Shown here one piece after another: positions 1 to 5,826 of a DNA stretch of 8,253 bases. The position numbers and the translations under genes are program-made. The stretch comes from Pseudomonadota bacterium. Its GTDB lineage: Bacteria; Pseudomonadota; Alphaproteobacteria; Caulobacterales; Caulobacteraceae. The notes under the pieces are model-generated. The model was not told the DNA's origin and ran no database searches. It worked only from the letters and a program-made list of their open reading frames with translations. The stretch covers positions 1 to 8,253 of the forward strand of contig JAFAEC010000050.1 in NCBI GenBank assembly GCA_023424215.1. Reading direction: 5' to 3'. The stretch's first letter is position 1. Every line of letters starts with the position of its first letter.

Positions 1-28
1 GCGTCGCCGGGCGGCGGGGCTTGCCGGA

Positions 29-205
29 TCATGTCCGCATCGGCCCCGCCAGGTCGGGCGCGCGGCGAGCAAGGGACGTCATCCACTCGACGTCCACGAG
101 GACCCCGGGACTCTCCTCCACCCCGGCTTCATCGCTCGACCACAGCCCGCCGTCGTCGAGGTCGTGGATCCGACGCCCTCCCCATCGACGGGATGGGGGG
201 AGCAT
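29..205 (-). CDS. Possible small hypothetical protein (58 aa)
   Basis: This short minus-strand ORF runs from ATG at 205 to TGA at 29-31. The product is acidic in the middle (residues 13-42 are rich in D and E) with a basic start and a segment around WMTSLARRAPDLAG near the end. After the first ten codons nearly every codon ends in G or C, as in the real genes here, and the opposite-strand reading is the R/S/P-rich type expected of a shadow. A weak AGGA lies about 12 nt upstream of the ATG, longer than ideal spacing. A GC hairpin (CCCATC, 5-nt loop, GATGGG at 181-197) overlaps codons 3-8. The frame stays open upstream to a TAA near 296, so an alternative start cannot be excluded. I recognise no family. 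It could be a real small gene, a decayed gene end, or chance in GC-rich DNA. Confidence 0.33.
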   Translation of the reverse strand: MLPPSRRWGGRRIHDLDDGGLWSSDEAGVEESPGVLVDVEWMTSLARRAPDLAGPMRT

Positions 206-337
206 AGGGGCGGTTGTTCCTATGGCGCGAAAATGACGCTGCCTGCCGGTGTTTCCTGAAGGAAAACAACAGGCGATGTGCGTGAGATTGGGGACTTAAA
301 CATTAACTTCCGGCGCCCGGGAGCGGCTGAGAGCGCG
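206..337. other. Non-coding, relatively AT-rich intergenic patch
   Basis: No convincing gene is seen here. Positions about 230-310 are clearly less GC-rich than the surroundings, which is typical of promoter DNA in a high-GC genome. It holds a perfect palindrome (252-265) and two TTAA tetramers at 296-299 and 303-306. I could not fit a convincing -35/-10 pair on either strand. If it is a promoter region, the only candidate target in the window is the small minus-strand ORF ending at 29; otherwise it marks the edge of an inserted repeat block. Confidence 0.4.
252..265. promoter_or_regulatory. Palindrome TTTCCT-GA-AGGAAA, possible operator
   Basis: This is a perfect 6-bp inverted repeat with a 2-nt centre, in the AT-rich patch about 46 bp upstream of the ATG of the small minus-strand ORF. 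The 2-nt centre is too tight for a good RNA hairpin, so a dimeric DNA-binding protein site is the more natural reading. No matching regulator is identified and no second copy was noticed in the window. Confidence 0.25.
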
Positions 338-513
338 GGTTCATCACAACGGGCACGAAGGATTCACAAAGGACACGACGGGGCCGGTTCCTCCTGCGGC
401 GCCCGTAGGGCGACGCCATTCAATCCTGATTGCGGGCCTGTGGCCCGCGGGCGGCGGAGAGGCGCGCTCCCTTCGTGTTCTTCGTGCCCCCTTCGTGTCC
501 TTGGTGATGAACC
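338..513. repeat. Pair of 44-bp imperfect inverted repeats with internal CACGAAGG-like units
   Basis: The left arm (338-381) and the reverse complement of the right arm (470-513) agree at 35 of 44 positions by hand alignment. Both begin with GGTTCATCAC. Each arm is built of short degenerate units: CACGAAGG at 354-361, CACAAAGG at 365-372 and CACGACGG at 374-381, with similar units on the other strand in the right arm. The 88-bp spacer carries two small perfect hairpins: CGCCC-GTA-GGGCG (400-412) and GCGGGCC-TGT-GGCCCGC (432-448). No ORF inside looks genuine. From memory, similar short-unit repeats are scattered in intergenic DNA of many GC-rich bacteria. A MITE-like or REP-like dispersed element is the likely reading; no transposase is present. 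Confidence 0.7.
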
Positions 514-555
514 AGCGACGTCGGCTGCAGACGGGGCGTCGGGCCTCTGCACCTG

Positions 556-620
556 CCCCCCTCCACCACGCTTTGCGTGGTCCCCCTCCCCCTGAGGGGG
601 AGGATCGAGGGGCGTGCCCC
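556..620. repeat. REP-like element with three consecutive hairpins
   Basis: Three perfect inverted repeats follow one another: CCACGC-TTT-GCGTGG (566-580), CCTCCCCC-TGA-GGGGGAGG (585-603) and GGGGC-GT-GCCCC (609-620). They are embedded in C-rich sequence on the left and G-rich sequence on the right. I recall closely similar C-tract, hairpin, C-tract blocks as dispersed intergenic repeats in Caulobacterales and other alphaproteobacteria, but could not compare copies here. The block lies 27 bp beyond the stop codon of the acyltransferase gene, so its transcript would run into the hairpins. They may protect or set the 3' end, but there is no T-run to make a classical intrinsic terminator. Confidence 0.65.
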
Positions 621-646
621 GCCGCCGACGCCATCAAGGCGATCCG

Positions 647-1891
647 TCACCCCTCCTGCGGCGCCGCGACGAGGGCCGCCGGGGTGGGGCGGCGTGGGGG
701 GCGGACGCCCAGCAGCAGGCCGAACCAGCCGATCCGGCGGGCGAACTCGTAGGTCAGGAAGCAGCCGGCGAAGGTGGCGGCGACCAGCAAGGTCGCCTCG
801 GCGGCCAGCGGGAGACCGAGCTCGGCCAGGTGGTGGCCGAGCACGACGATCACCGTCTGGTGGACGATGTAGAAGGGGAAGACCCCGATGGTCAGGTAGC
901 GCAGCACGGGGCCGCCGCGGTTCAGCCAGCGGGCGCCGAAGCCGAGGATGGCGACGATGAAGGCCCACTGGTCGACGGCGTAGACCAGCCGCATGACCAT
1001 ACGCAGCGCCTCGGGCGGGACGGCGTCGTCGGCCCGGAAGGTCCACGCGTAGGCCGCCCATGCCGCCCAGCTGACGAGGGCGAGGACCAGCGCCGGCCAA
1101 CGCGCCGCCATGAAGCTTCGGCGGGCGGGCTCGGAGCGGGCGATGAGGAAGCCGAACAGGAAGGCGGCGAAGCTGAGGGCGTGGTTGTACCAGTCGTCGA
1201 CCAGGGCGTGGGTGATCTCGAAGGCCGGCGCCAGGACCAGGCGGATGGCGAACAGCCACACCAGCGGCCAGACGAGCAGACCCCAGCCGCGGAACAGCCG
1301 GTCGGCCCCCGCCTGCAGCGCCCGCGGCGCGCCGGGGACGGCCAGCAGCAGGGCGAGCAGCAGGCTGTAGACCAGCAGGTAGGCGACGAACCAGAGGTGG
1401 TTCCAGGTGGGGGTGATCAGGCACTCTCCGGCCTCGCACCAGCCGCCGGAGGCGGTGGCGTAGCGGACCCAGAAGTCCGCCAGCATGGGATGGGCGGCCG
1501 GATCGGCGACGCCCTGGCCGCGCAGGTGTTCGAAGATCTCGTAGTAGCTCTGCGGCGGGACGACGACGAACATGCCGAACAGCAGCGCCGGCAGCAGTCG
1601 CAGAAGGCGCGAGCCGGCGAGGGCGCCCACGCCCCGCCCACGGGCGGCGAAGCTGTCGAGGAGAAAGCGGGTGGCGCAGCCGGAGACCAGAAACAGCAGG
1701 GTCAGGCGCCACGGATTGGTGAGCTGCATCACCGGCTCGAGCCACGGCAGTTCGTGACCGCTCTTCACGTGCCAGTCCCACGGCACGTAGAACATGCCGA
1801 CGTGGTAGAAGATCAGCAGCAGGAAGGCGCCGACGCGGATCCAGTCGAGATCGTAGCGGCGGCCAGGCGGGACGGGGGCGATGTCGGACAC
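647..1891 (-). CDS. Acyltransferase-3 family membrane protein, OpgC/MdoC-like
   Basis: This is a 414-residue polytopic inner-membrane protein with about ten hydrophobic segments (roughly 15-35, 62-78, 94-112, 165-185, 202-222, 248-262, 272-292, 308-327, 337-359, 364-382). The N-terminus RRYDLDWIRVGAFLLLIFYH (11-30), ending in the first-helix histidine H30, is the hallmark of the acyltransferase-3 family. VPPQSYYE (111-118), NHLWFVAYLLVYS (164-176) and FYIVHQ (340-345) are further family-like segments. Such proteins move acyl groups across the membrane onto glycans or lipids; the OpgC/MdoC relatives succinylate periplasmic glucans. The substrate here is unknown. I chose the GTG at 1891 because GGAG lies 7 nt upstream. 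A GTG at 1924 would add 11 residues but lacks a ribosome binding site. The gene is divergent from the LytTR regulator, which may control it. It ends just before a REP-like repeat. Confidence 0.9.
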   Translation of the reverse strand: MSDIAPVPPGRRYDLDWIRVGAFLLLIFYHVGMFYVPWDWHVKSGHELPWLEPVMQLTNPWRLTLLFLVSGCATRFLLDSFAARGRGVGALAGSRLLRLLPALLFGMFVVVPPQSYYEIFEHLRGQGVADPAAHPMLADFWVRYATASGGWCEAGECLITPTWNHLWFVAYLLVYSLLLALLLAVPGAPRALQAGADRLFRGWGLLVWPLVWLFAIRLVLAPAFEITHALVDDWYNHALSFAAFLFGFLIARSEPARRSFMAARWPALVLALVSWAAWAAYAWTFRADDAVPPEALRMVMRLVYAVDQWAFIVAILGFGARWLNRGGPVLRYLTIGVFPFYIVHQTVIVVLGHHLAELGLPLAAEATLLVAATFAGCFLTYEFARRIGWFGLLLGVRPPRRPTPAALVAAPQEG

Positions 1892-2861
1892 GGCCGGACT
1901 CCATGAGGACGAGGACCGGGCCACGCTGGCGAGGCGGGGGCCGGGGCGACAAGCGGCGGGGGCCGGGCGGGCGGTTGGCGGGGATGTTCTGCGGCGCGGC
2001 GGGACGAGCGGCGACGGTCGCGGGGCGAACGGCCGCGGCCGGTGGACGAACTTTCTGAACCGCGCCGACGGTCGCGACCTGCGGACCGGCTATCTGATGG
2101 TCGCGCCCGTCGCCCTGGTGGTGGTCGCGGTCAACGCCCTGACCAATCTGGCGGACATTGCGAAGGTCGCGACCTGGGAGCCGTGGGTGTGGGAAGGCAC
2201 CAGCGCCCTGGCCATCGTCGGGCTGGCCCTGTGGATCCCGTGGCTGGCTACGGCGGCCGCCTCGCCCGAAGATGCGCTGGCCCAGGGCTGGCGGCCGAAG
2301 CTGCGGTTCGCCGCCGTCCATCTGACGGCCCTGCTGGCCTACTCCGGTCTGCACGTGGCCGGCTTCGTCTGGCTGCGCAAGCTGGCCTATGCGGCGATGG
2401 GGGCCGAGACCTACGTGTTTGGCGACCGCTTCATCTACGAGCTGCGCAAGGACCTGATCAGCTACGCCGTCTTCGTGGGCCTGTTCTGGCTGATCGGGGT
2501 GCTGCGCCGGCGGCGGGACGAGCCGGTGCGGCCGGTGAGCTTCGACATCCGCGACGGCGGGCGGATCATCCGCGCGCCGCTGTCGCAGATCGTGGCGGTT
2601 TCCTCGGCCGGCAACTACGTCGAGTTCTGGCTGGCCGACGGGCGACGGCCGCTGATGCGGGCGACGCTGGCGGCGATCGAGGTGGAGCTGGAGCGCTTCG
2701 GCTTCGTGCGGGCGCACCGGTCATGGCTGGTCAACGCCGGGGCGGTGACGGGCCTGCGCCCGGACGGTTCGGGCGACTGGACGGTGGAACTGGGCGCGCT
2801 GGAGGCGCCGGTGTCGCGGCGCTATCCGCAGGCGCTGGAGCGGCTGCGCACGTCGGGCTGA
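1881..2861 (+). CDS. Membrane-anchored LytTR-family transcriptional regulator
   Basis: This 326-residue protein has a four-helix membrane part (about 72-90, 104-126, 142-164, 192-207), a basic linker (LRRRRDE, 208-214) and a C-terminal LytTR DNA-binding domain (about 219-322). The domain shows SSAGNYVEFW (241-250), RAHRSWLVN (277-285) and PVSRRY (310-315), all typical LytTR positions. There is no response-receiver domain, so the membrane part probably senses the signal or tethers the protein. The start is uncertain. ATG 1881 gives a low-complexity R/G-rich stretch before RWTNFLN at 54-60 and overlaps the divergent acyltransferase start by 11 bp. The next in-frame ATG, at 2097, lies directly at helix 1 with no clear ribosome binding site. 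No GTG or TTG lies between them; CTG codons occur at 1926, 1989, 2055, 2076 and 2094. I kept 1881 because RWTNFLN..RDLRTGYLMV looks like real protein. Likely targets are its own promoter and the neighbouring acyltransferase, which is inference. Confidence 0.88.
   Translation: MSDTAGLHEDEDRATLARRGPGRQAAGAGRAVGGDVLRRGGTSGDGRGANGRGRWTNFLNRADGRDLRTGYLMVAPVALVVVAVNALTNLADIAKVATWEPWVWEGTSALAIVGLALWIPWLATAAASPEDALAQGWRPKLRFAAVHLTALLAYSGLHVAGFVWLRKLAYAAMGAETYVFGDRFIYELRKDLISYAVFVGLFWLIGVLRRRRDEPVRPVSFDIRDGGRIIRAPLSQIVAVSSAGNYVEFWLADGRRPLMRATLAAIEVELERFGFVRAHRSWLVNAGAVTGLRPDGSGDWTVELGALEAPVSRRYPQALERLRTSG
1899..1902 (-). promoter_or_regulatory. Ribosome binding site (GGAG) of the acyltransferase
   Basis: GGAG on the minus strand sits 7 nt upstream of the GTG at 1891-1889. 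It decides this start over the GTG at 1924, which has only C-rich sequence upstream. Confidence 0.55.
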
Positions 2862-2870
2862 CGCTCAGCC
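2856..2870. terminator. Hairpin shared by two convergent stop codons
   Basis: GGCTGA-CGC-TCAGCC is a perfect 6-bp inverted repeat with a 3-nt loop. Its left arm contains the TGA stop of the LytTR gene and its right arm the TGA stop (TCA on plus) of the DUF998 gene. It could slow or end transcription from both sides. No T-run follows on either strand and the stem is short, so intrinsic termination is doubtful and the call is tentative. Confidence 0.3.
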
Positions 2871-3470
2871 GGCCGGGGCGCGGCGGACCGCGAAGGCGAT
2901 GGCCAGGGTCCAGACGGCGATGGCCAGCTCCAGCCCGCGCTGGGCGAGGCCGAACAGCTCGAAGCCCGGGTGGATCATCCAGATCAGCATGACGCCGGGC
3001 ATGCCGCAGAGCAGGGCGAGACCGGACAGGCGGCGGCGGACCGGATCGGTGCGCCACGCCATGGCGACGAGCAGGATGCCGGCCACGCCGCAGAGATAGC
3101 CGAGACCGCCGAGCACGTCGTGGAGCACGGCGGACAGGCTGGGGTCGCTGAGCGAGCAGCCGGCGTCGCAGGGGAAGACGCCGCCCGCCAGCAGGCCGAG
3201 GCCGTTGAGGGCGCTGAGGACGAAGCCGGCGGCGGCGAGACGCGAACCGGGCAGGAGGCGGAGGCACAGCAGCCAGAAGACCGCCTGCAGGGCGCCGGAG
3301 ACGACGAAGGCGGCGCTGACCGCCGGGCCGGTGGCTGCGCCCGTCGCGCCCAGCTCGCTGATGTACTGGCGGGCATGGTCGTAGCCGGGGGTGACCAGGC
3401 CGCCGGCGATCGTGGCGACGAGCAGCAGGGCGAGGCCGAGGAGGGCGCTGGCGAAGGCGAGGGTACGCAT
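2865..3470 (-). CDS. DUF998 family integral membrane protein
   Basis: This 201-residue protein has about six membrane segments (3-24, 48-70, 79-98, 114-137, 149-166, 176-196). Family marks are YISELGATGA (36-45) after the first helix, FPCDAGC (99-105) and the HD pair at 117-118 before helix 4, which together fit DUF998 (PF06197). Members are predicted membrane proteins of unknown role, so no function is claimed. The ATG at 3470 lies 3 bp after the GNAT stop, with GGGAG about 10 nt upstream. It is the last gene of the ast-led operon and converges on the LytTR gene with 3 bp between stop codons. The first helix could be misread as a signal peptide, but the remaining helices argue for a multi-pass protein. 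Confidence 0.85.
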   Translation of the reverse strand: MRTLAFASALLGLALLLVATIAGGLVTPGYDHARQYISELGATGAATGPAVSAAFVVSGALQAVFWLLCLRLLPGSRLAAAGFVLSALNGLGLLAGGVFPCDAGCSLSDPSLSAVLHDVLGGLGYLCGVAGILLVAMAWRTDPVRRRLSGLALLCGMPGVMLIWMIHPGFELFGLAQRGLELAIAVWTLAIAFAVRRAPAG

Positions 3471-3473
3471 TGG

Positions 3474-4034
3474 TCAGAGGCTCCCGGCGGGGTCGGCTTC
3501 CGCGGCGAGCCGCTTGCCCATCCTGACCAGCGGCACGGGAGCGCCGCCGCGGTCGTCCTCGAACCGCTCCAGTTCGGCGTAGCCGGCGGCGCGATAGAGC
3601 GGCTCTCCACCGAGGGTGGCGACCAGTTCGACCCGGTCGTAGCCCTCGGCCCGGGCGGCGGCCTCGCACAGGTCGAGAATGAGACGGCCGACGCCCTGCC
3701 GCAGGAACTCCGGGGCGGTGTACATGGCGCGGACGCGGGCGGCGTCGACGCCGGGCGTCAGCGGGGCGGGGACGCGGCCCGGGGTGTGGTCGCCGCCGTA
3801 TTCGGTGATGCGCCGGCTCCAGCCGCCGCAGCCGGCGATCACGCCGTCGCGCTCGACGATGAAGTAGGTGCGGTCGGCGATGATCTGGCTGTCGAGGCCC
3901 ATCAGCTTGCGGCTGGCGGCGACCTGCTCCGGCGTGAGGAAGGCGGCCAGCGGACCGGCGATGGCGCGATCCATGAGGGCGACGAGGGCGGGGATGTCGG
4001 CCTCGGTGGCGACGCGGTGGACGAAGGGGCTCAT
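3474..4034 (-). CDS. GNAT family N-acetyltransferase
   Basis: This 186-residue cytosolic enzyme has a complete GNAT fold by sequence. The N-terminal strand-helix VHRVATEADIPALVALMDRA (5-24) is followed by strands around YFIVERDGVIAGCGGW (57-72). The acetyl-CoA motif A is RAMYTAPEFLRQGVGRLIL (102-120), with the pyrophosphate-binding loop RQGVGR at 112-117. LYRAAGYAELERF (146-158) is the usual C-terminal motif B. It transfers an acetyl group from acetyl-CoA to an amine; the substrate cannot be read from the sequence. Its place in an arginine-catabolic operon invites an amino-acid-derived or polyamine substrate, but that is inference. The ATG at 4034 overlaps the stop of the upstream membrane-protein gene by 4 bp (ATGA), implying translational coupling. 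A longer reading from 4331 would cover most of that gene in another frame and is unlikely. Confidence 0.93.
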   Translation of the reverse strand: MSPFVHRVATEADIPALVALMDRAIAGPLAAFLTPEQVAASRKLMGLDSQIIADRTYFIVERDGVIAGCGGWSRRITEYGGDHTPGRVPAPLTPGVDAARVRAMYTAPEFLRQGVGRLILDLCEAAARAEGYDRVELVATLGGEPLYRAAGYAELERFEDDRGGAPVPLVRMGKRLAAEADPAGSL

Positions 4035-4477
4035 CCGTGGACCGGCCGGACAGAGAGGGCGGGCCAGGCTCGCCACGTCCCGATCGCGTAGGCGAGGCCA
4101 TAGACGAGGACGATCAGCGAGCTCCACAGGACGAAGGGCATGACGTCGCCCCGGTTCACGATCAGCGCCGGAACGAGGACCAAGCCCCTGAGCAGATAGA
4201 CCGCCGAGATCAGCACCAGGGCGGTCCGCAGGAGCGGCAGCCGCGGGAGCAGGCCGGCTCCGGAGAAGGCGTAGGCCGACCAGAGGGCGAGCACCAGGGC
4301 GATGCCGAGGGTGACGATGGCGGGGAGCCACGAGCCCTGTTCCGCCAGCCCAGCCATGCCTTCGCCGGCCCCGAAGAAGCGGTACCAGTCGGGACCGCCG
4401 GCGATGACCGCGAGATGCAGGACCGAGGCGCCGGCGCTGAGGAGGCCGCCCAGGATCAGGAGCCGGCTGGCGGTCAT
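4031..4477 (-). CDS. Small four-helix membrane protein, unknown function
   Basis: This 148-residue hydrophobic protein has four likely transmembrane helices (about 5-27, 50-72, 83-103, 112-134). The loop after helix 1, GGPDWYRFFGAGEGMAGLAE (27-46), is the most distinctive part and looks conserved, as does LPLLR near 80-84. I believe it belongs to a family of uncharacterised proteobacterial inner-membrane proteins but cannot name it. The ATG at 4477 follows the astB stop by 8 bp; only a weak purine-rich stretch (AGAGAA, overlapping the astB end) lies upstream, suggesting coupling to astB translation. It occupies the position where astE follows astB in the enterobacterial operon. Roles as a transport accessory or membrane-state protein are possible, but nothing in the sequence decides this. 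Confidence 0.85.
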   Translation of the reverse strand: MTASRLLILGGLLSAGASVLHLAVIAGGPDWYRFFGAGEGMAGLAEQGSWLPAIVTLGIALVLALWSAYAFSGAGLLPRLPLLRTALVLISAVYLLRGLVLVPALIVNRGDVMPFVLWSSLIVLVYGLAYAIGTWRAWPALSVRPVHG

Positions 4478-4485
4478 GACGAATC

Positions 4486-5826
4486 TCAGGTTCTCTGGAA
4501 GGGATAGAAGTCGCCGCCGAGGCCGAGGATGTCGGTCAGGGCGTCCAGCGCGCCGCGGCTCTCGTCGAGCAGGGCGGGGTCGGCGAGGTCGGCGGGGCTG
4601 AGCGTGTCGCGGTACCAGGCGGCGGCCCAGATCGACAGGCGGGCGTGCAACTCGTCGGTCATGCGCATGGCCGGGTTCGTCGCGGCCAGTTCGTCTTCCG
4701 TCAGAGCGACGCGCAGGCGCAGGCAGGCGGGGCCGCCGCCGTTGCGCATCGACTGGCGGACGTCGACGTACTCGACCCGGCCGATGGGGCCGTTGGAAGC
4801 GGCGAGCCCTTCGGCGACCGCGTGGGCGTTGAGGTTGTCGCGCGTCTCGGTGGGGCAGATCAGGGTCAGGCGGTCCTCGCCCGGCAGCCGCACCAGCATG
4901 GAGTTGAACAGGTAGCTGGCGATGGCGTCCGACAGCGGCAGGTCGGCCGAGGCGACCTCGACGAAGATCGGTTCGAAGCGGCCGTCGGCGGCGCGGCGGA
5001 TGGCGTCGAGGGCGCCGGCTGTGTCCTCGAAGGCGAGGTCGTGGAAGAACAGGGTCTGCAGCGCGCCGACGCAGACCACGTCGTTGTGGAAGGTCCCGCC
5101 GGCGATGGCGGCCTTCGACTGGCGGGCCAGCACCACGCCGGTCGCGCCGTGGCGGCGGGCGAGGGCTTCGGAGGCCTCGCGGGTCTGGCGGGCCGGGTAC
5201 TGCGCGTCCCAGGCCTCGAACGCCTCGCGGCCCCAGACCAGCAGGTTGACGCCCGGCTCGCCGTGGTCGGCGCACAGGCGGACGTGGTTGGCGGCGCCCT
5301 CGTCGGCGAGGTGGCCGACGGCGGGCAGGGCGTCGTGCACCGCGAAGCGGGCCGGGTCGGGGAACAGGGCGTCGAGCGCGCGCTTCGTCTGGGCATGCTC
5401 GAGCGAGCGGTGCAGGTTGGTGACGAGGTTGGCGGGGGTGAAGTGGACGCGGCCGTCGGCGGCGTCGGCCGAGGGCGTCACCGTGGCGGCGTTGGCGGCC
5501 CACATCGGCGAGGCCGAGCAGGCGGCGGCGGCGAAGGTCGGGGCTGATTTCCACGCCGCGGCGAGGACCTCGCCGTCTGAGCCGGCGAAACCGAGGCTGC
5601 GCAGGAAGGGGATGTGCGGCCGCTCGTGCGGCGGCAGCACGAACTGGGGCAGGCCGAGGTCGGCCAGCCGCTTCATCTTGTCGAGGCCCTGCAGGACGGC
5701 GGCGCGCGGGTTCGACGCCTCGCCGGCGTTGAGGCTGGAGGCGAGATTGCCGGGGCTGAGGCCGGCGTAGGAGTGGGTCGGCCCGATCAGGCCGTCGGCA
5801 TTGGCTTCGACGGCCGTCGAGGTCAC
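4486..5826 (-). CDS. astB: N-succinylarginine dihydrolase
   Basis: AstB is the second enzyme of the AST pathway: it hydrolyses N2-succinylarginine to N2-succinylornithine, two ammonia and CO2 in the cytosol. The 446 residues match the family length (about 447 in E. coli). The start EANADGLIGPTHSYAGLSPG (7-26) is typical, and the catalytic triad of this amidinotransferase-like fold is visible: E176 in DEGAANH, H247 in TFHNDV and nucleophile C368 in MRNGGGPACLRLRV (360-373). MRNGGGPACL is the clearest signature. The GTG start at 5826 is supported by AAGGG about 9 nt upstream and by a 4-bp overlap (GTGA) with the astD stop, so the two are probably translationally coupled. All key residues are present; nothing suggests decay. 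Confidence 0.97.
   Translation of the reverse strand: MTSTAVEANADGLIGPTHSYAGLSPGNLASSLNAGEASNPRAAVLQGLDKMKRLADLGLPQFVLPPHERPHIPFLRSLGFAGSDGEVLAAAWKSAPTFAAAACSASPMWAANAATVTPSADAADGRVHFTPANLVTNLHRSLEHAQTKRALDALFPDPARFAVHDALPAVGHLADEGAANHVRLCADHGEPGVNLLVWGREAFEAWDAQYPARQTREASEALARRHGATGVVLARQSKAAIAGGTFHNDVVCVGALQTLFFHDLAFEDTAGALDAIRRAADGRFEPIFVEVASADLPLSDAIASYLFNSMLVRLPGEDRLTLICPTETRDNLNAHAVAEGLAASNGPIGRVEYVDVRQSMRNGGGPACLRLRVALTEDELAATNPAMRMTDELHARLSIWAAAWYRDTLSPADLADPALLDESRGALDALTDILGLGGDFYPFQRT

Noticed and set aside
296..307. CtrA-binding site (TTAA...TTAAC)
   Set aside because: The two TTAA boxes are separated by 3 bp, not the 7 bp of the CtrA consensus, so this is only a half-site resemblance.
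338..513. CRISPR-like array
   Set aside because: The repeated units are only about 8 bp, degenerate, spaced by 2-3 bp, and the two blocks are inverted. There are no spacers of regular length and no cas genes.
585..603. Classical intrinsic terminator of the acyltransferase
   Set aside because: The stem is strong, but no T-run follows it on the minus strand and it sits within a three-hairpin repeat block, so it is described as a repeat.
420..2717. Very long minus-strand open frame (765 codons) across the repeats, acyltransferase and regulator
   Set aside because: The product is R/P/G-rich with no recognisable domain and lies over two clear genes. Long open frames are common in shadow frames of high-GC DNA.
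2731..4101. Long minus-strand open frame (456 codons) through the GNAT and DUF998 genes
   Set aside because: It is R/P-rich with no domain, and overlaps two genes with clear family motifs in other frames.
3474..4331. N-terminally extended GNAT protein (285 aa)
   Set aside because: The extra 99 residues are R/P-rich and overlap the four-helix membrane protein gene. The ATG at 4034 with a 4-bp overlap fits the operon style and the normal GNAT start.
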